DNA of 64,000 nucleotides from Stentor coeruleus. Taxonomy: Eukaryota > Ciliophora > Heterotrichea > Heterotrichida > Stentoridae. The position numbers and the translations under genes were made by a program. This document shows, piece after piece, positions 39,725 through 49,712 of the stretch. The stretch spans positions 1 to 64,000 of the forward strand of contig MPUH01000025.1 in assembly GCA_001970955.1 (NCBI GenBank), given 5' to 3'. The notes beneath the pieces are model-generated. The model was not told the origin of the DNA, made no database searches, and worked only from the letters and a program-made list of their open reading frames with translations. Numbering within the stretch: position 1 is the first letter of the stretch; the number at the start of each line of letters is the position of its first letter.

Positions 39725-42700
39725 ATGTCAGACCCTCTGTACTCAGAAAATGATGTACCTTCATCTGTATTTATTATTCAGGATAAGTGTCAGGTATGTT
39801 GGAAAAAAGAATCCAGTTCTTCTCTGAAATCAGAACTTAAAACCAGTCTTCATTACTGTAAAGCTTGTATGCTTCCTGTGCATAAAGCTTGTTATGGTCT
39901 GCCAACAGGCTCAGAAAAGATGTTTTTTTGTGATAGGTGCCTAGAAATGGGTCCATCCTCAAACTGTCTTTGTGAAATTTGCAACCAACCAAATGGCGCT
40001 ATGAAGAAAGTCCAAGACAAATGGCTCCATGTCACATGTGGGATATCAATGTCCCTAGTCACAAATTATTTACTAATGACCTTAAACCCTTTTGTCCCTT
40101 CTAATAATCAGTATAAATGCAGTATATGCTCAAGCAACTCATATGGGACTTTTAAATGCGGAGACTGCAACTCAAGATCACACCTCAACTGCGCTTTACA
40201 ACACCATCCTGTTAATATCTTTGAATTTATGATAAAAAAAGAATATTTCTGTTTAAATCATCAGGAAAACCATGAAAAATACTGTTTTTGCCAAAAAAAT
40301 TATGTTGAAGGGGAACATTTTATGATTGCATGTGATGCTTGTGATATATGGTATCATGGAGACTGTATGAAAGTTTCTCAAGCTTTAGGAGAAAAAATCG
40401 AACACTATCTTTGTAGGTTTTGTGATAGTTGGAGTACAATAAAACATAAACTTGATAAAGAGGACGAAAATAGTAAACTTATGCCTTTAGAACTCCCAAC
40501 AAATTTTACGAATTTCAAACTTAAAGACTGGGTGATTTTAGCCCGATCCATATTTTTACGTGTTGATAATTGTTTAAAGCGTAAATGTCGTGTTGAAGAA
40601 ATCAAAGAAACTTTAAATATAATAAAAGTACTTCCTTTGAAAATAATCCAAGCCTCTGAGCTTGAAGATAAATTACAAACTGGGTCTAAGCTTTTAGAAA
40701 AAGAACCTGAAATAAGTAGTTTGATTAAAGAAACCCCAGATGAAAATGTGATTCCTCGTTTACAAGCTTATATAAATGATGTAAAATCTATAGGGATCAC
40801 AGTGCCGAGTTTAGGAAAAATCACAGCATATATAGAAAATTGTCAAAGTTTAGGACAATTAAAAAAAATATTAGAAAATTCAAGCCTTTTTTCATTAACA
40901 GAAGCTAAGAATAAATATGAGACTATGCTTAAAAAGTTCTCTAAAGACCTTGAATGTATGGTGGAAGTAAAAAAAAACATTCAAATTTGTGATTCTTGGC
41001 TTAGTGAAGTAAAAGAAGAGCTTAAATTGAGCCAAAGTCGGATTTTAGGTATGAAACTTAGTATTGATGATGTTAAGAACTATGTGCTTAAAGCTAAAAC
41101 ACTACCTTTTTTTATGCAGACTGAAATTAGAGTTGTTGAAGATGAGATTAAGTCAGCTGAGGACTGGGATAAAAAGTATAAAATTATGGATAAGCCTATT
41201 GAAGCACATGATTTAAATATGTTATTACAAGAAGTTGAAACTATGGCTGTTGAAACTCAATACATGAGAACAGCAGCTAATAAACATGAAGAATTTCTTG
41301 AATGGGTTAGGAAAACTGAAGCTATTATGAACCCAGGATTAAATACAGTTTTACCTAATTTAGAACAAGTTAAAGAACATTTGGCTGTTGGTGAAACTGA
41401 AATCAACCCTTTTGTTGATATTAAGGATTATAAAGGCACTTTAGTTCAAAAAATTGAAGATGCTGAAGCATGGCAAATGAATGCAGTGTCAGCGATTTTG
41501 TCAAAAGTTCCTCCACAAAGGCTTACTTTATTAGTTAGAGAAGCTAAATCTATCATATGTCAATTTCCTGAACTAGAGATTATTGAAAAACGGGCAAATA
41601 TTAATAAAAAAATCAGTGAGGTTATTCATAAAAGACATAAGGAAGAAGAATTGTATGGGCTTATGGCTGAAGCTAAAGAATGTAATGCTGATGAAGAGTT
41701 TATTTCGGCTTTACAAAATAGAATTCAATCAGTACAAGACTTAAGAGGTAAAGTTAGAGAAACATTAGAGGTAACTTTGTCTGATCCTTTACAAGTGTAT
41801 TCGAAGCTTCTTGAAGAACTTAAAAACTCTCGTGTCGAACTTGTTGAAGAAAGAAACCAAATTGAAGAAAAAATCAAGTCGTTAAAATGGCTGCAACAAG
41901 CTAAAGAAACCCTGCAAGAAATCGACGAAATCCGCGACGAAGACTTCCGCAAAAAGAAAAAAGGTGAACTAGAAATAATAAAAAACCTAGTAAGCAAAGG
42001 GGAGAAAATCATTTACCGAGACACCCAAGCCGAAGAAATGCTCCAAGACCTAACCCTAAAGCTCTGGGAAATCGAATACCAAAGATTTAATCTTTGCGAC
42101 GAAATAACTTTAGAACAAATCAAAGACCTTGAACAACGAGCTTTAACTCTAAAATCCACTCCATCATCTCTACTAAACTTCCAAGACCTCCTAAACAAAA
42201 TCCAAAAATCAATATTTTTTTTTGAAAACCTTTGCAATCAAGACATATCCCAAGCATTACAAGGTGATCTAGAAAATCTAAAAACTAACATCGAATACTA
42301 TAAAGAAAAACTTGAATCTTTAGGTATGATTTTCCCTGAAAAATACTCAAAAGTCCTAAATTGGGATAAATGGATTGACTGGTGTCTAAATTCGAAAAAA
42401 CTCTTTGAAACAAGGCCTATGATTGATAAATTATATGAAGTAAATCAAGAAGCTTTATTATTAAACATCCCAAATAATGTTTCATATTTAGTCATTCTTA
42501 GCGATACAATTAGTGAATATGAAAAATGGCTTTATAGGTATACAAGCTATAGTTCAGCAAGAAAATGGTTTAGTTCTCAAGCTTTTGATATTCATCATTA
42601 TTTGAAAAAAGCAAATGAAAAGCCAAAACCCTCTTTAGTTCAGATAAAAGAATTACTACAAACTGCAGAAAAGTTGAATATTAATTGTGATGCTGAGATT

Positions 42701-45700
42701 TTAATAATGAAAAACGATTTATGTGACTTGGATAAATGGCTGGCTAGACAACAAGAGTATTTTACTAGGGAAAAATATGAGGATTTACTACAAAAAGCTA
42801 AGAAATCATATGAGGCTCTTATTGAAACCCCAGTTTATAAGGAGTTTTATAGTATTGTTAAAGAATATTGTTTTAGTGTTTTTATTGAATATGAAGGATA
42901 TGGTATTAAACTTTGTTCTTATGAATGGAATTTAAGTGGGCAGAAACTTCTTCAGACTAAAGGGAAAATATCTTTGGAGGAATGGAATGATTTTTTTACG
43001 TCGATTGAATATTTGAATAAAGATTATCTTGATCATTCGACGCTGGATAGATTGAAACTACAGAATGCGCTTAGGGTGCAGATTGAGGATGATTTGAAAA
43101 AGTTTAAGAATTTCGAAAGCCAGGGACCGGATTCGAAACAGATGAAGTATGAAGATTTGGAAATACTTGGAAAACAGATCTCAGCATGCAAAATCATCCT
43201 TTCTAATGAAGAAATCTACGTCAAAAACACTTTAGAAAAATGCAGAGAGTTTTCTGTGAAATACAATGATTTAGTCTCCCAAAGGGCCTTTTTATCAGAG
43301 TTTAAAAACCTACAAAGCGAAGTTATGAGCCTACCAGTTGTCATCCCAGAAACCTCAATGAAAATCAAAGAAACTATAGAAAAAACAGCAACTTTAAGTC
43401 TAAGAGCTAGAATCCTTAAAGAACACGCAAGTAAGAACAAAATTGAAAGAAGTAAAGTAGAGCAGTTCCTAAACGAGTACAAATTTTCAGATGCTCGACT
43501 TGAAGATGGAGAAAATATGCAAGCTGAGCTTAATTATGCTAAAAAAGTTCTTGAAGAAACTGTGAATAATGTATATGATGATTCTTCAAATTTAGAACAA
43601 CTAAACTACATATCAGGAAAACTAAATAATATGCGTATTTATATGGGAAATGAAGAAAAAGAAGTTAAAGTCAAGCTTTGGAAAAAGAAACTCCAACTGT
43701 CTCAAAACACAAAAGTTAATTATTCGATAATCCTTGGATGGTATAATGAAGGTGAGCAAATGAAAGATTATTCTATGCAAGAAGACTTAGATCGATTAGA
43801 AATTTATGTTCGTAAAGGTGAAGAATTTAAACAAAAAATTTCTGAATGCAACTCATTAGAAGAAATAAATAAAATCGAAGCTGAAACCGAGCAGTTACCT
43901 TTTGATTTATCCCATGCAGTGATTGAACACAAAACAAGAATTAGTCTTGGTAAAACTCTAAATGAAACTAATACTTTAGAAGAAGTCCCAAATGATTTTT
44001 TTAACGAAGGTATAGAAAATCGTCATGCTTCACAAAGGTCTATAGAAAGCGCTTTAAATAAAGATTTAACTTTTAACTGGTCGAAACACCCTCAAAAATC
44101 TTCAAAAATTTCTCAGAGATTAGAAGAAATCATATACACAAACCTTCAAGGAAATGGGTATAAAAAAGCAGTTGCCAATATGCAGACGATAATAGCTTCT
44201 CTTCAAGAATATGGGGGTTTTTCAGATAAGTTATCAAAAGGGGAAATAACAGTCGAAGAACTATCTTTATTAAGTATAACTGAAGTTAAAACCCCAAAAG
44301 TAATCCAAAGAATCTTTGATGGCAACCCACCTATAAACATCACAATCCACAGATCCCTATTAAAAACATCAGAAAAACCTGAACCTGAGCCACAAAAGAA
44401 AAAAAAAATCCAGCCAGAGAAAATCCAGCCCAAAAAAGAAATCTCGAACCTCAAAAAAATGATCGAATCAATCAAACCTGCCCCAGTCCAAGTCAAACCT
44501 GAACCTAAACCTTTAATCCCATCAACTCGGGCTATTGGTTTCAGTGTGTCAAATCTTTTAAGTGAAGTCCAAGCTTTTGATAAAAAAGCTGAAGAAAAAA
44601 AACTTATCAAACGTGAAGAACCGAAAGACCTCATCCCAGCAACCGAAAAATATCGATCTCAAACTGAAACATCTAAAGAAAAACTTACCCAATCTGATGA
44701 ATGGAAAGAACTTAGTAAACTTCGACTTGAACGTAGTGGTTTTAATACATCAGAAAGTTCAAATGAAACAAAACCTGATGATCTTCCTATAAGAAGAAAT
44801 CGTTATGATGAAGCATATCCAGAAGGTAAATTTAGTAGTGATGAAGATGAAGCTGGGGATATGCCTGATGAAATGGGTCAAGAGTATAACCTAATGGAAC
44901 TTGCTCAGAAAAATGATATACAAAGAAGAAAACATAGGAAGAAACAAAAACTTTATGACCCATTTATGTCAAGTGCCCCAAAAAATAAAGCGCTTCCTGG
45001 ATCGTTACTTAAAGTTTGGACTGGAATACTAGAATACGGTAAACATAATATTAAAGTGAATATGTTTTCTATTGAAAGCATTGAGTTGTTTCAGAAAATC
45101 CCTAAACTTACAACAAGACTTTCTGTGCATGGGAGAACAAAACAGAATGAGCTTGAAGTGTACATATCACAAAATTCATCTGCTGTAGCGAGTAGATCGA
45201 TTGTCACTGCTTGGGTAGAACCTTCAGAACCGCATGAAAAGTACTTCACGGAACTCGCTAATGATTTGAAAGAAAAAAGTAGGGCTGCGGTAATCCGCAT
45301 AGATAATGCATTAACTATTTACCTATCAGCAATAACCGATTCTTTCAATTCATTTTTAAACACTTTACGTATCAATATCAATCAAAAAATAGACAAGTCA
45401 GTGATTGGGAATGTTACAGATCATGATAAACTTGGGTGTTTGATATTTTACAAGAAATCTTCAGCACCGAATTCAAGTTTAATGGACCCTGAAATTATAG
45501 CAAATATAGACCCTAGTAGTGTGCAAGAAATTGAAGAGGATGATTTACCTGAGAGGGAAGAAATGAGTCCGATAACCTCAGGTGATGATGAAGAAAAAGG
45601 AGAAAATGGGGAAGATCTCCCAAGGGTGTTACAAGAAGCATTAGGTGCATTGTCAAGTGGAGCGAATTATAGTGAGATATTATCAAATCTTAAACAAGCT

Positions 45701-46195
45701 ATGGAAAGTTTGAAGTCTAGTAACTCATCACAAGATTTAGGTCCTAACAATAATGAGATCAATAATTTGATTTCAGTTATTAGGATGCAAGTTGAACAAG
45801 AAGCTCAGAAACAACCTCAAAACAGTGTCCAAAACGTGAATCAGTTTTTATCTCAGCAATTTGTCCAAAGACCTTCTCCTTATACATATATGCCTGGATA
45901 TATGTACCCACCACAACCAATGTATCCTGGATCTTATTTCCCTAGACCTGGGCAACCTGGACAATCAATACCTCCTGGACCACCTGGAGGACCATTACAA
46001 GGTGGACCTGGCCCTCATGTTATGCACCCTGGAATGCATCCACAACCTCATCATGGAATGCATCCTGGAATACACCCTGGAATGCACCCTGGAATGCACC
46101 CTGGAATCCATCAACCTCCACATCCTAGTATGAACTATCGACCTCCTTCTCCTGATAGAAAGTATGATGATTCTAGAAGAAACTCTAGATATTAA
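39725..46195 (+). CDS. Giant chromatin/transcription protein: PHD fingers, PLU-1-like helices, TFIIS-like and SPOC domains
   Basis: A 2,156-aa intronless frame. Zinc modules come first: CQVCW with CKACMLPVHKACYG (about 22-70), CEICNQPNGA with HVTCG (about 80-115), and a canonical PHD at 187-236 (CFCQ...CDACDIWYHGDC...CRFC), which in this family reads histone H3 tails. About 260-1450 is a repetitive helical array with Trp-centred repeats like the PLU-1 region of KDM5 demethylases, but no JmjC domain. A degenerate TFIIS-central-like helical segment lies at about 1465-1525 and a SPOC-like domain at about 1757-1870 (LKVWTGIL, RLSVHGRT, SRAAVIRI). PHD-TFIIS-SPOC order matches Bye1/PHF3/DIDO, which bind RNA polymerase II. 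The tail is Pro/Gly/His/Met-rich. Confidence 0.85.
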   Translation: MSDPLYSENDVPSSVFIIQDKCQVCWKKESSSSLKSELKTSLHYCKACMLPVHKACYGLPTGSEKMFFCDRCLEMGPSSNCLCEICNQPNGAMKKVQDKWLHVTCGISMSLVTNYLLMTLNPFVPSNNQYKCSICSSNSYGTFKCGDCNSRSHLNCALQHHPVNIFEFMIKKEYFCLNHQENHEKYCFCQKNYVEGEHFMIACDACDIWYHGDCMKVSQALGEKIEHYLCRFCDSWSTIKHKLDKEDENSKLMPLELPTNFTNFKLKDWVILARSIFLRVDNCLKRKCRVEEIKETLNIIKVLPLKIIQASELEDKLQTGSKLLEKEPEISSLIKETPDENVIPRLQAYINDVKSIGITVPSLGKITAYIENCQSLGQLKKILENSSLFSLTEAKNKYETMLKKFSKDLECMVEVKKNIQICDSWLSEVKEELKLSQSRILGMKLSIDDVKNYVLKAKTLPFFMQTEIRVVEDEIKSAEDWDKKYKIMDKPIEAHDLNMLLQEVETMAVETQYMRTAANKHEEFLEWVRKTEAIMNPGLNTVLPNLEQVKEHLAVGETEINPFVDIKDYKGTLVQKIEDAEAWQMNAVSAILSKVPPQRLTLLVREAKSIICQFPELEIIEKRANINKKISEVIHKRHKEEELYGLMAEAKECNADEEFISALQNRIQSVQDLRGKVRETLEVTLSDPLQVYSKLLEELKNSRVELVEERNQIEEKIKSLKWLQQAKETLQEIDEIRDEDFRKKKKGELEIIKNLVSKGEKIIYRDTQAEEMLQDLTLKLWEIEYQRFNLCDEITLEQIKDLEQRALTLKSTPSSLLNFQDLLNKIQKSIFFFENLCNQDISQALQGDLENLKTNIEYYKEKLESLGMIFPEKYSKVLNWDKWIDWCLNSKKLFETRPMIDKLYEVNQEALLLNIPNNVSYLVILSDTISEYEKWLYRYTSYSSARKWFSSQAFDIHHYLKKANEKPKPSLVQIKELLQTAEKLNINCDAEILIMKNDLCDLDKWLARQQEYFTREKYEDLLQKAKKSYEALIETPVYKEFYSIVKEYCFSVFIEYEGYGIKLCSYEWNLSGQKLLQTKGKISLEEWNDFFTSIEYLNKDYLDHSTLDRLKLQNALRVQIEDDLKKFKNFESQGPDSKQMKYEDLEILGKQISACKIILSNEEIYVKNTLEKCREFSVKYNDLVSQRAFLSEFKNLQSEVMSLPVVIPETSMKIKETIEKTATLSLRARILKEHASKNKIERSKVEQFLNEYKFSDARLEDGENMQAELNYAKKVLEETVNNVYDDSSNLEQLNYISGKLNNMRIYMGNEEKEVKVKLWKKKLQLSQNTKVNYSIILGWYNEGEQMKDYSMQEDLDRLEIYVRKGEEFKQKISECNSLEEINKIEAETEQLPFDLSHAVIEHKTRISLGKTLNETNTLEEVPNDFFNEGIENRHASQRSIESALNKDLTFNWSKHPQKSSKISQRLEEIIYTNLQGNGYKKAVANMQTIIASLQEYGGFSDKLSKGEITVEELSLLSITEVKTPKVIQRIFDGNPPINITIHRSLLKTSEKPEPEPQKKKKIQPEKIQPKKEISNLKKMIESIKPAPVQVKPEPKPLIPSTRAIGFSVSNLLSEVQAFDKKAEEKKLIKREEPKDLIPATEKYRSQTETSKEKLTQSDEWKELSKLRLERSGFNTSESSNETKPDDLPIRRNRYDEAYPEGKFSSDEDEAGDMPDEMGQEYNLMELAQKNDIQRRKHRKKQKLYDPFMSSAPKNKALPGSLLKVWTGILEYGKHNIKVNMFSIESIELFQKIPKLTTRLSVHGRTKQNELEVYISQNSSAVASRSIVTAWVEPSEPHEKYFTELANDLKEKSRAAVIRIDNALTIYLSAITDSFNSFLNTLRININQKIDKSVIGNVTDHDKLGCLIFYKKSSAPNSSLMDPEIIANIDPSSVQEIEEDDLPEREEMSPITSGDDEEKGENGEDLPRVLQEALGALSSGANYSEILSNLKQAMESLKSSNSSQDLGPNNNEINNLISVIRMQVEQEAQKQPQNSVQNVNQFLSQQFVQRPSPYTYMPGYMYPPQPMYPGSYFPRPGQPGQSIPPGPPGGPLQGGPGPHVMHPGMHPQPHHGMHPGIHPGMHPGMHPGIHQPPHPSMNYRPPSPDRKYDDSRRNSRY
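46055..46112 (+). repeat. 12-nt coding microrepeat (HPGM/HPGI)
   Basis: About four and a half imperfect copies of a 12-nt unit (GGAATGCACCCT) encode alternating HPGM/HPGI tetrapeptides in the C-terminal tail of the PHD/SPOC protein. It is low-complexity and probably length-variable. Confidence 0.85.
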
Positions 46196-46646
46196 TATTA
46201 AGGTGTTAAAAATTATAATATTTAGTTTTAGAGAAAATATGCAATTATCCTAAGTGGAAGAATTTGTTTGTAAATGGATATCACTAATGAGAAAAAAATA
46301 CAAAAACCATTTTATAGATCTTATTATTTATATGTTATTAATACTTTATTACGATGATAATGATTAGGCTCAAGCCCAGGAACTCTATATTTAATATATA
46401 TAATACTTTATTATAATAGTAAATTCAAGCCATCAAAATAAAAGCATATTTTATAATTATCTTTACTTACAAAATTATTCATANATTATAAACACAAAAT
46501 TATTCATACTTTCGACAATTCTAAGGCTAAAAATTCTTAAAACCATGATTATCATCATATAAAAATTGCAAACCCTCATCAAAATCCTCACCATAATACC
46601 CATTCTTACTAATAACCAATATTAAATCTCAGTTATTCAATAATAA
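46196..46646. other. Intergenic with an N at 46484
   Basis: 451 nt without a gene. A 15-nt sequence (ACAAAATTATTCATA) occurs just before the N and again shortly after it, consistent with another imperfect contig join. The 3' half is C/A-rich. Confidence 0.6.
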
Positions 46647-47174
46647 ATGCAGAACTACGGCAATTTGGTCAACACTTTCAGCGACTATTTGATGTACGAT
46701 GAGCGTAAGGGTAGAATTCTTCACACTCGCTACCTAAACAAAGCTCAGTTTTATGAAATGTGGAGATTTCATTTCAATCGTCTTAGACCTGATCTCTCAG
46801 ATCATAGAAACAAGGAATTTATAGTCGCTCAAAGAATAACCCGTGGTCTTTTAGCAGTTCTTAGAAACTACAGTTTAGTTGAGCTTAAAAGGCATCTCAT
46901 AGTAAATGAGCAGTGTTATCCTGAAGGGGTGAACGATATAATCATCAACCACTTGAATTACTTAGCTCCAAGTCAAGCTGGAGTTTTGATTCCTAAGACT
47001 GTATCGTGGATAGATGCAACAAAGAACTTTGTTTACCTTCAAAAAGTGTGTGTGAAAATCCAGTCCTTTGGTTTACATTACCCAAGTTTGTCAGAAGAAT
47101 TGACTCAAGAGCAGAAAGCTCAGATGGAAGAACAGCTCTATCAATATTTCAAGAAACTCTTAACAACAAACTAG
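46647..47174 (+). CDS. Hypothetical protein, 175 aa
   Basis: A well-ordered, helical, probably soluble protein without signal peptide or membrane segment. Aromatic- and Arg-rich N-terminus (RYLNKAQFYEMWRFHFNRLRP), mid segment AQRITRGLLAVLRNYSLVELKRHLI, C-terminal amphipathic helix (EELTQEQKAQMEEQLYQYFKKLL). Balanced composition, unlike the low-complexity neighbours, suggests a conserved housekeeping or structural protein, but no family is recognised. It starts at the first ATG after a C-rich leader and ends in TAG. Confidence 0.7.
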   Translation: MQNYGNLVNTFSDYLMYDERKGRILHTRYLNKAQFYEMWRFHFNRLRPDLSDHRNKEFIVAQRITRGLLAVLRNYSLVELKRHLIVNEQCYPEGVNDIIINHLNYLAPSQAGVLIPKTVSWIDATKNFVYLQKVCVKIQSFGLHYPSLSEELTQEQKAQMEEQLYQYFKKLLTTN

Positions 47175-48098
47175 TTAATAGTTAGTTTTAGAGGATAAGT
47201 TAGTATGTAAAGAATGTTTGGATTAGTGGGAATTTTGATTGTCATGTTAGGAGTGGATATTCGATGGTGGTTCAGTTATGATGATATGAATTTTTGAAGT
47301 TGTGATTAGGAAATTAGAGGTTGGGTTTTTTTAGGATTGATGATGAATTTTTATTTGGAAAATTTAGTGGGATAGAATTTGTGATAAGTGGATTGAAGGA
47401 TTATGGTTATTATGGGATTTAGGTTTTTTTATGGTGGTGTTGAGGGATTTTGTGGAGATTAGGTTAGAGAGATGGGTTAAAAAGAGAGATAAGTTTTGTT
47501 TGTGTTTGTTTTAAAGAATATAATCAGTAATTTCATTAAAATATTCTTATCATATATACTAAATCTAAATCTCCATCAAACCTACCCTATCTTAATTCAA
47601 TACATACAGTTTAGTCTCAGTAGCTCAAAATCTTCCTATAATCTTTACAATTTTTTAAAATCCTTCACACCAGTCAAATTACATTTTCTTGAATGCATTT
47701 TCATCAGATTCAAAATTCAAATTTTCTATCAATCCTCCTAGGCCCATAAAATAGCATCATCAAATACATCAATTCAATTATTTCTCACAACAGCCTTGAT
47801 GTTTTTACTAGATTCAAAGCTCTTAACTTTATTCCACAAAACTTAAATTTTCTACTGATCTAATTTTCATCTATTTTCTTTATTTATCTCTTCACTCTTT
47901 AACTAAAATCTTATGCAAAAAAAAAATATTCCCCAATAAAAATAGCTTTATTTTTACTCTCTAAGAAATCTACTCTATTATTTTTACGTTTAAATACTAA
48001 AATTAAAAACTTTTATTCATTACCAAAATCAACATAAAAACTCTTACAATTTTTTATACAACACAAACAATTTTACATCTCTAAAATCTTCATAATAA
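47175..48098. other. Intergenic with a sharp strand-composition flip near 47510
   Basis: 924 nt between two + strand genes. 47175-47510 is G/T-rich (17 G, no C in 47281-47340); 47520-48098 is C/A/T-rich and G-poor. A non-ATG open stretch at 47496-47741 lies on the flip and is not taken as a gene. Confidence 0.65.
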
Positions 48099-49556
48099 AT
48101 GGAGCATCTTAAAAAATCCTCAGAAATAACAATCAGAGGCACTCAATATCTCTACGACCTCTCCGCTGACACAGAAAGCCTTTCACTATCCTTTGAAGAA
48201 AAATCCACAACAAAACTCTGGAAAGGGGATTTTACCTGTTCTTACATAGAAACCCTAACCCAAAAGTCTAAAAGCTTTAAAAAGTTCCCAATCTTTCTCA
48301 AAATGCTCATAAGCGCCTTAGAAAATACAAGTGAAAGCGTAATTATAGACCTTTTAACCTATCAAGAACTTGAAATGTTTAGGTCAAGTCGAAACCCAGG
48401 GTCAAATTCAAGTTCAAGTTCAAGTTCTAATCCTAATCCAAAGCTTTTATCAAAACGTTTTCTAATATTAACTTTTACAGGAGAGTTTGAAAGGGTTCAT
48501 TATCCACTTCCTTTAACCTTTGAAGATGCTCCTGATGTTGAAACTATGAAAAAAACTATATCTCGACTGAGATCTGAGCTTGAAAAAGCTAAAACCCTTC
48601 AAGGATTAAACTTTGACCCTGAATCTCTTTTAAAAGAAAATGAGGAACTAAAACAATTAGTTAAAAAATATGAACACAATCAAACTTTAGCGGCCGTTCC
48701 TAGAAAAGGTGCTGTGGAAATTGATAATTTGATTAAAGAATCTAAACTTTTGGAACAGGAAAATGAAAAACTCCAACTTGAAGGGACGAGAGAAGTTAAG
48801 AAACTTAGGAAAGAAAATAATGAGTTGCAGAATGAATTAGATCGGGTTAAAAAAGAAATGGATTTGATTATTGTTCAGTTAGAAAGAGAAGCTGGGGGGA
48901 AAGTACAGATGGATGATATTAATGGGAAGGTTTTGCTTTTGACTCAACAGTTAGAAAAAGCTCAAAGGCAGGAGGCTAAGATGAAGAAGGATATTGAAAG
49001 CAATCATGAGGAACTAGATTTATTAAGACAAAACGAGAAAAAACTTAAACAAAGAGTAAGTCAATTAGAAGAAGAACTTTCAGCAGCTTTAAAAGCTCGA
49101 GGGAATATTAGAAACTCATCCCCAGCAGCGAGATCAAACCAAAGAGCTCCAGTTACAAACAACTTTTCTAGATCACCCAACACAAGAAGTCCAAAAATAT
49201 CAACTCGTTTAGGTACTCCTCCAGGATCAAGAGAAGGTTCAAGTAATCTTTCAAGACCAGGATCTGATCGTATAGGTGTAAGATACTCCCCAAGTCAAAA
49301 AACAAGAGCATCACCAAATAGAGGAAATTCTCCATCTTCAACTTCAAGTAGAAAAAGTGCATATGCTAATAATAGCCCAGTATCTAGATTAAAAACACCA
49401 CCTAGTAAACCATCACCTATACGTAAAAATTCCCCACAACAATCTCCGGGTAATAGGAAAAAAGAAAATGTAGAAGTTAAGAAAACAACTGGGATGAGTG
49501 AAGTTGATGCTAAATTCAAAAAACTCACTGAGTTATTGAAAGCTACGAGGAATTAG
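48099..49556 (+). CDS. CCDC61: CCDC61/VFL3 basal-body protein
   Basis: A 485-aa protein matching CCDC61 (VFL3 in Chlamydomonas), an XRCC4/SAS-6-like dimer that binds microtubules and anchors basal-body accessory structures such as striated fibres. The head domain (1-150) has the family blocks LWKGDFTCSYIETLT (40-54), FKKFPIFLKMLISALENTSESVIIDLLTYQELE (60-92; quoted as two joined blocks ending DLLTYQELE), and KRFLILTFTGEFERVHYPLPL (119-139). A parallel coiled coil (about 150-345) and a basic Ser/Pro/Arg-rich tail (345-470) follow, as in the animal protein. An SSSSSSS insert sits in a head loop. In a ciliate it likely organises kinetid fibres. Confidence 0.95.
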   Translation: MEHLKKSSEITIRGTQYLYDLSADTESLSLSFEEKSTTKLWKGDFTCSYIETLTQKSKSFKKFPIFLKMLISALENTSESVIIDLLTYQELEMFRSSRNPGSNSSSSSSSNPNPKLLSKRFLILTFTGEFERVHYPLPLTFEDAPDVETMKKTISRLRSELEKAKTLQGLNFDPESLLKENEELKQLVKKYEHNQTLAAVPRKGAVEIDNLIKESKLLEQENEKLQLEGTREVKKLRKENNELQNELDRVKKEMDLIIVQLEREAGGKVQMDDINGKVLLLTQQLEKAQRQEAKMKKDIESNHEELDLLRQNEKKLKQRVSQLEEELSAALKARGNIRNSSPAARSNQRAPVTNNFSRSPNTRSPKISTRLGTPPGSREGSSNLSRPGSDRIGVRYSPSQKTRASPNRGNSPSSTSSRKSAYANNSPVSRLKTPPSKPSPIRKNSPQQSPGNRKKENVEVKKTTGMSEVDAKFKKLTELLKATRN

Positions 49557-49712
49557 GTTTTGGTATTAAATTATATAATAAGAAAGATTTTTATAGGGAT
49601 AATGATAGAAAGTATTAGAATTTTAAGGCTGGTTTTATGAGTTTTTTTTTATGGATTTTTTAATGGTTTTGTATGAATTTTTTATGATGTATACATTTAT
49701 GTTAATTTTGGG

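Noticed and set aside
47496-47741. 81-codon open stretch on +
   Set aside because: No ATG start; lies in a spacer at a composition flip; hydrophobic content follows base composition.
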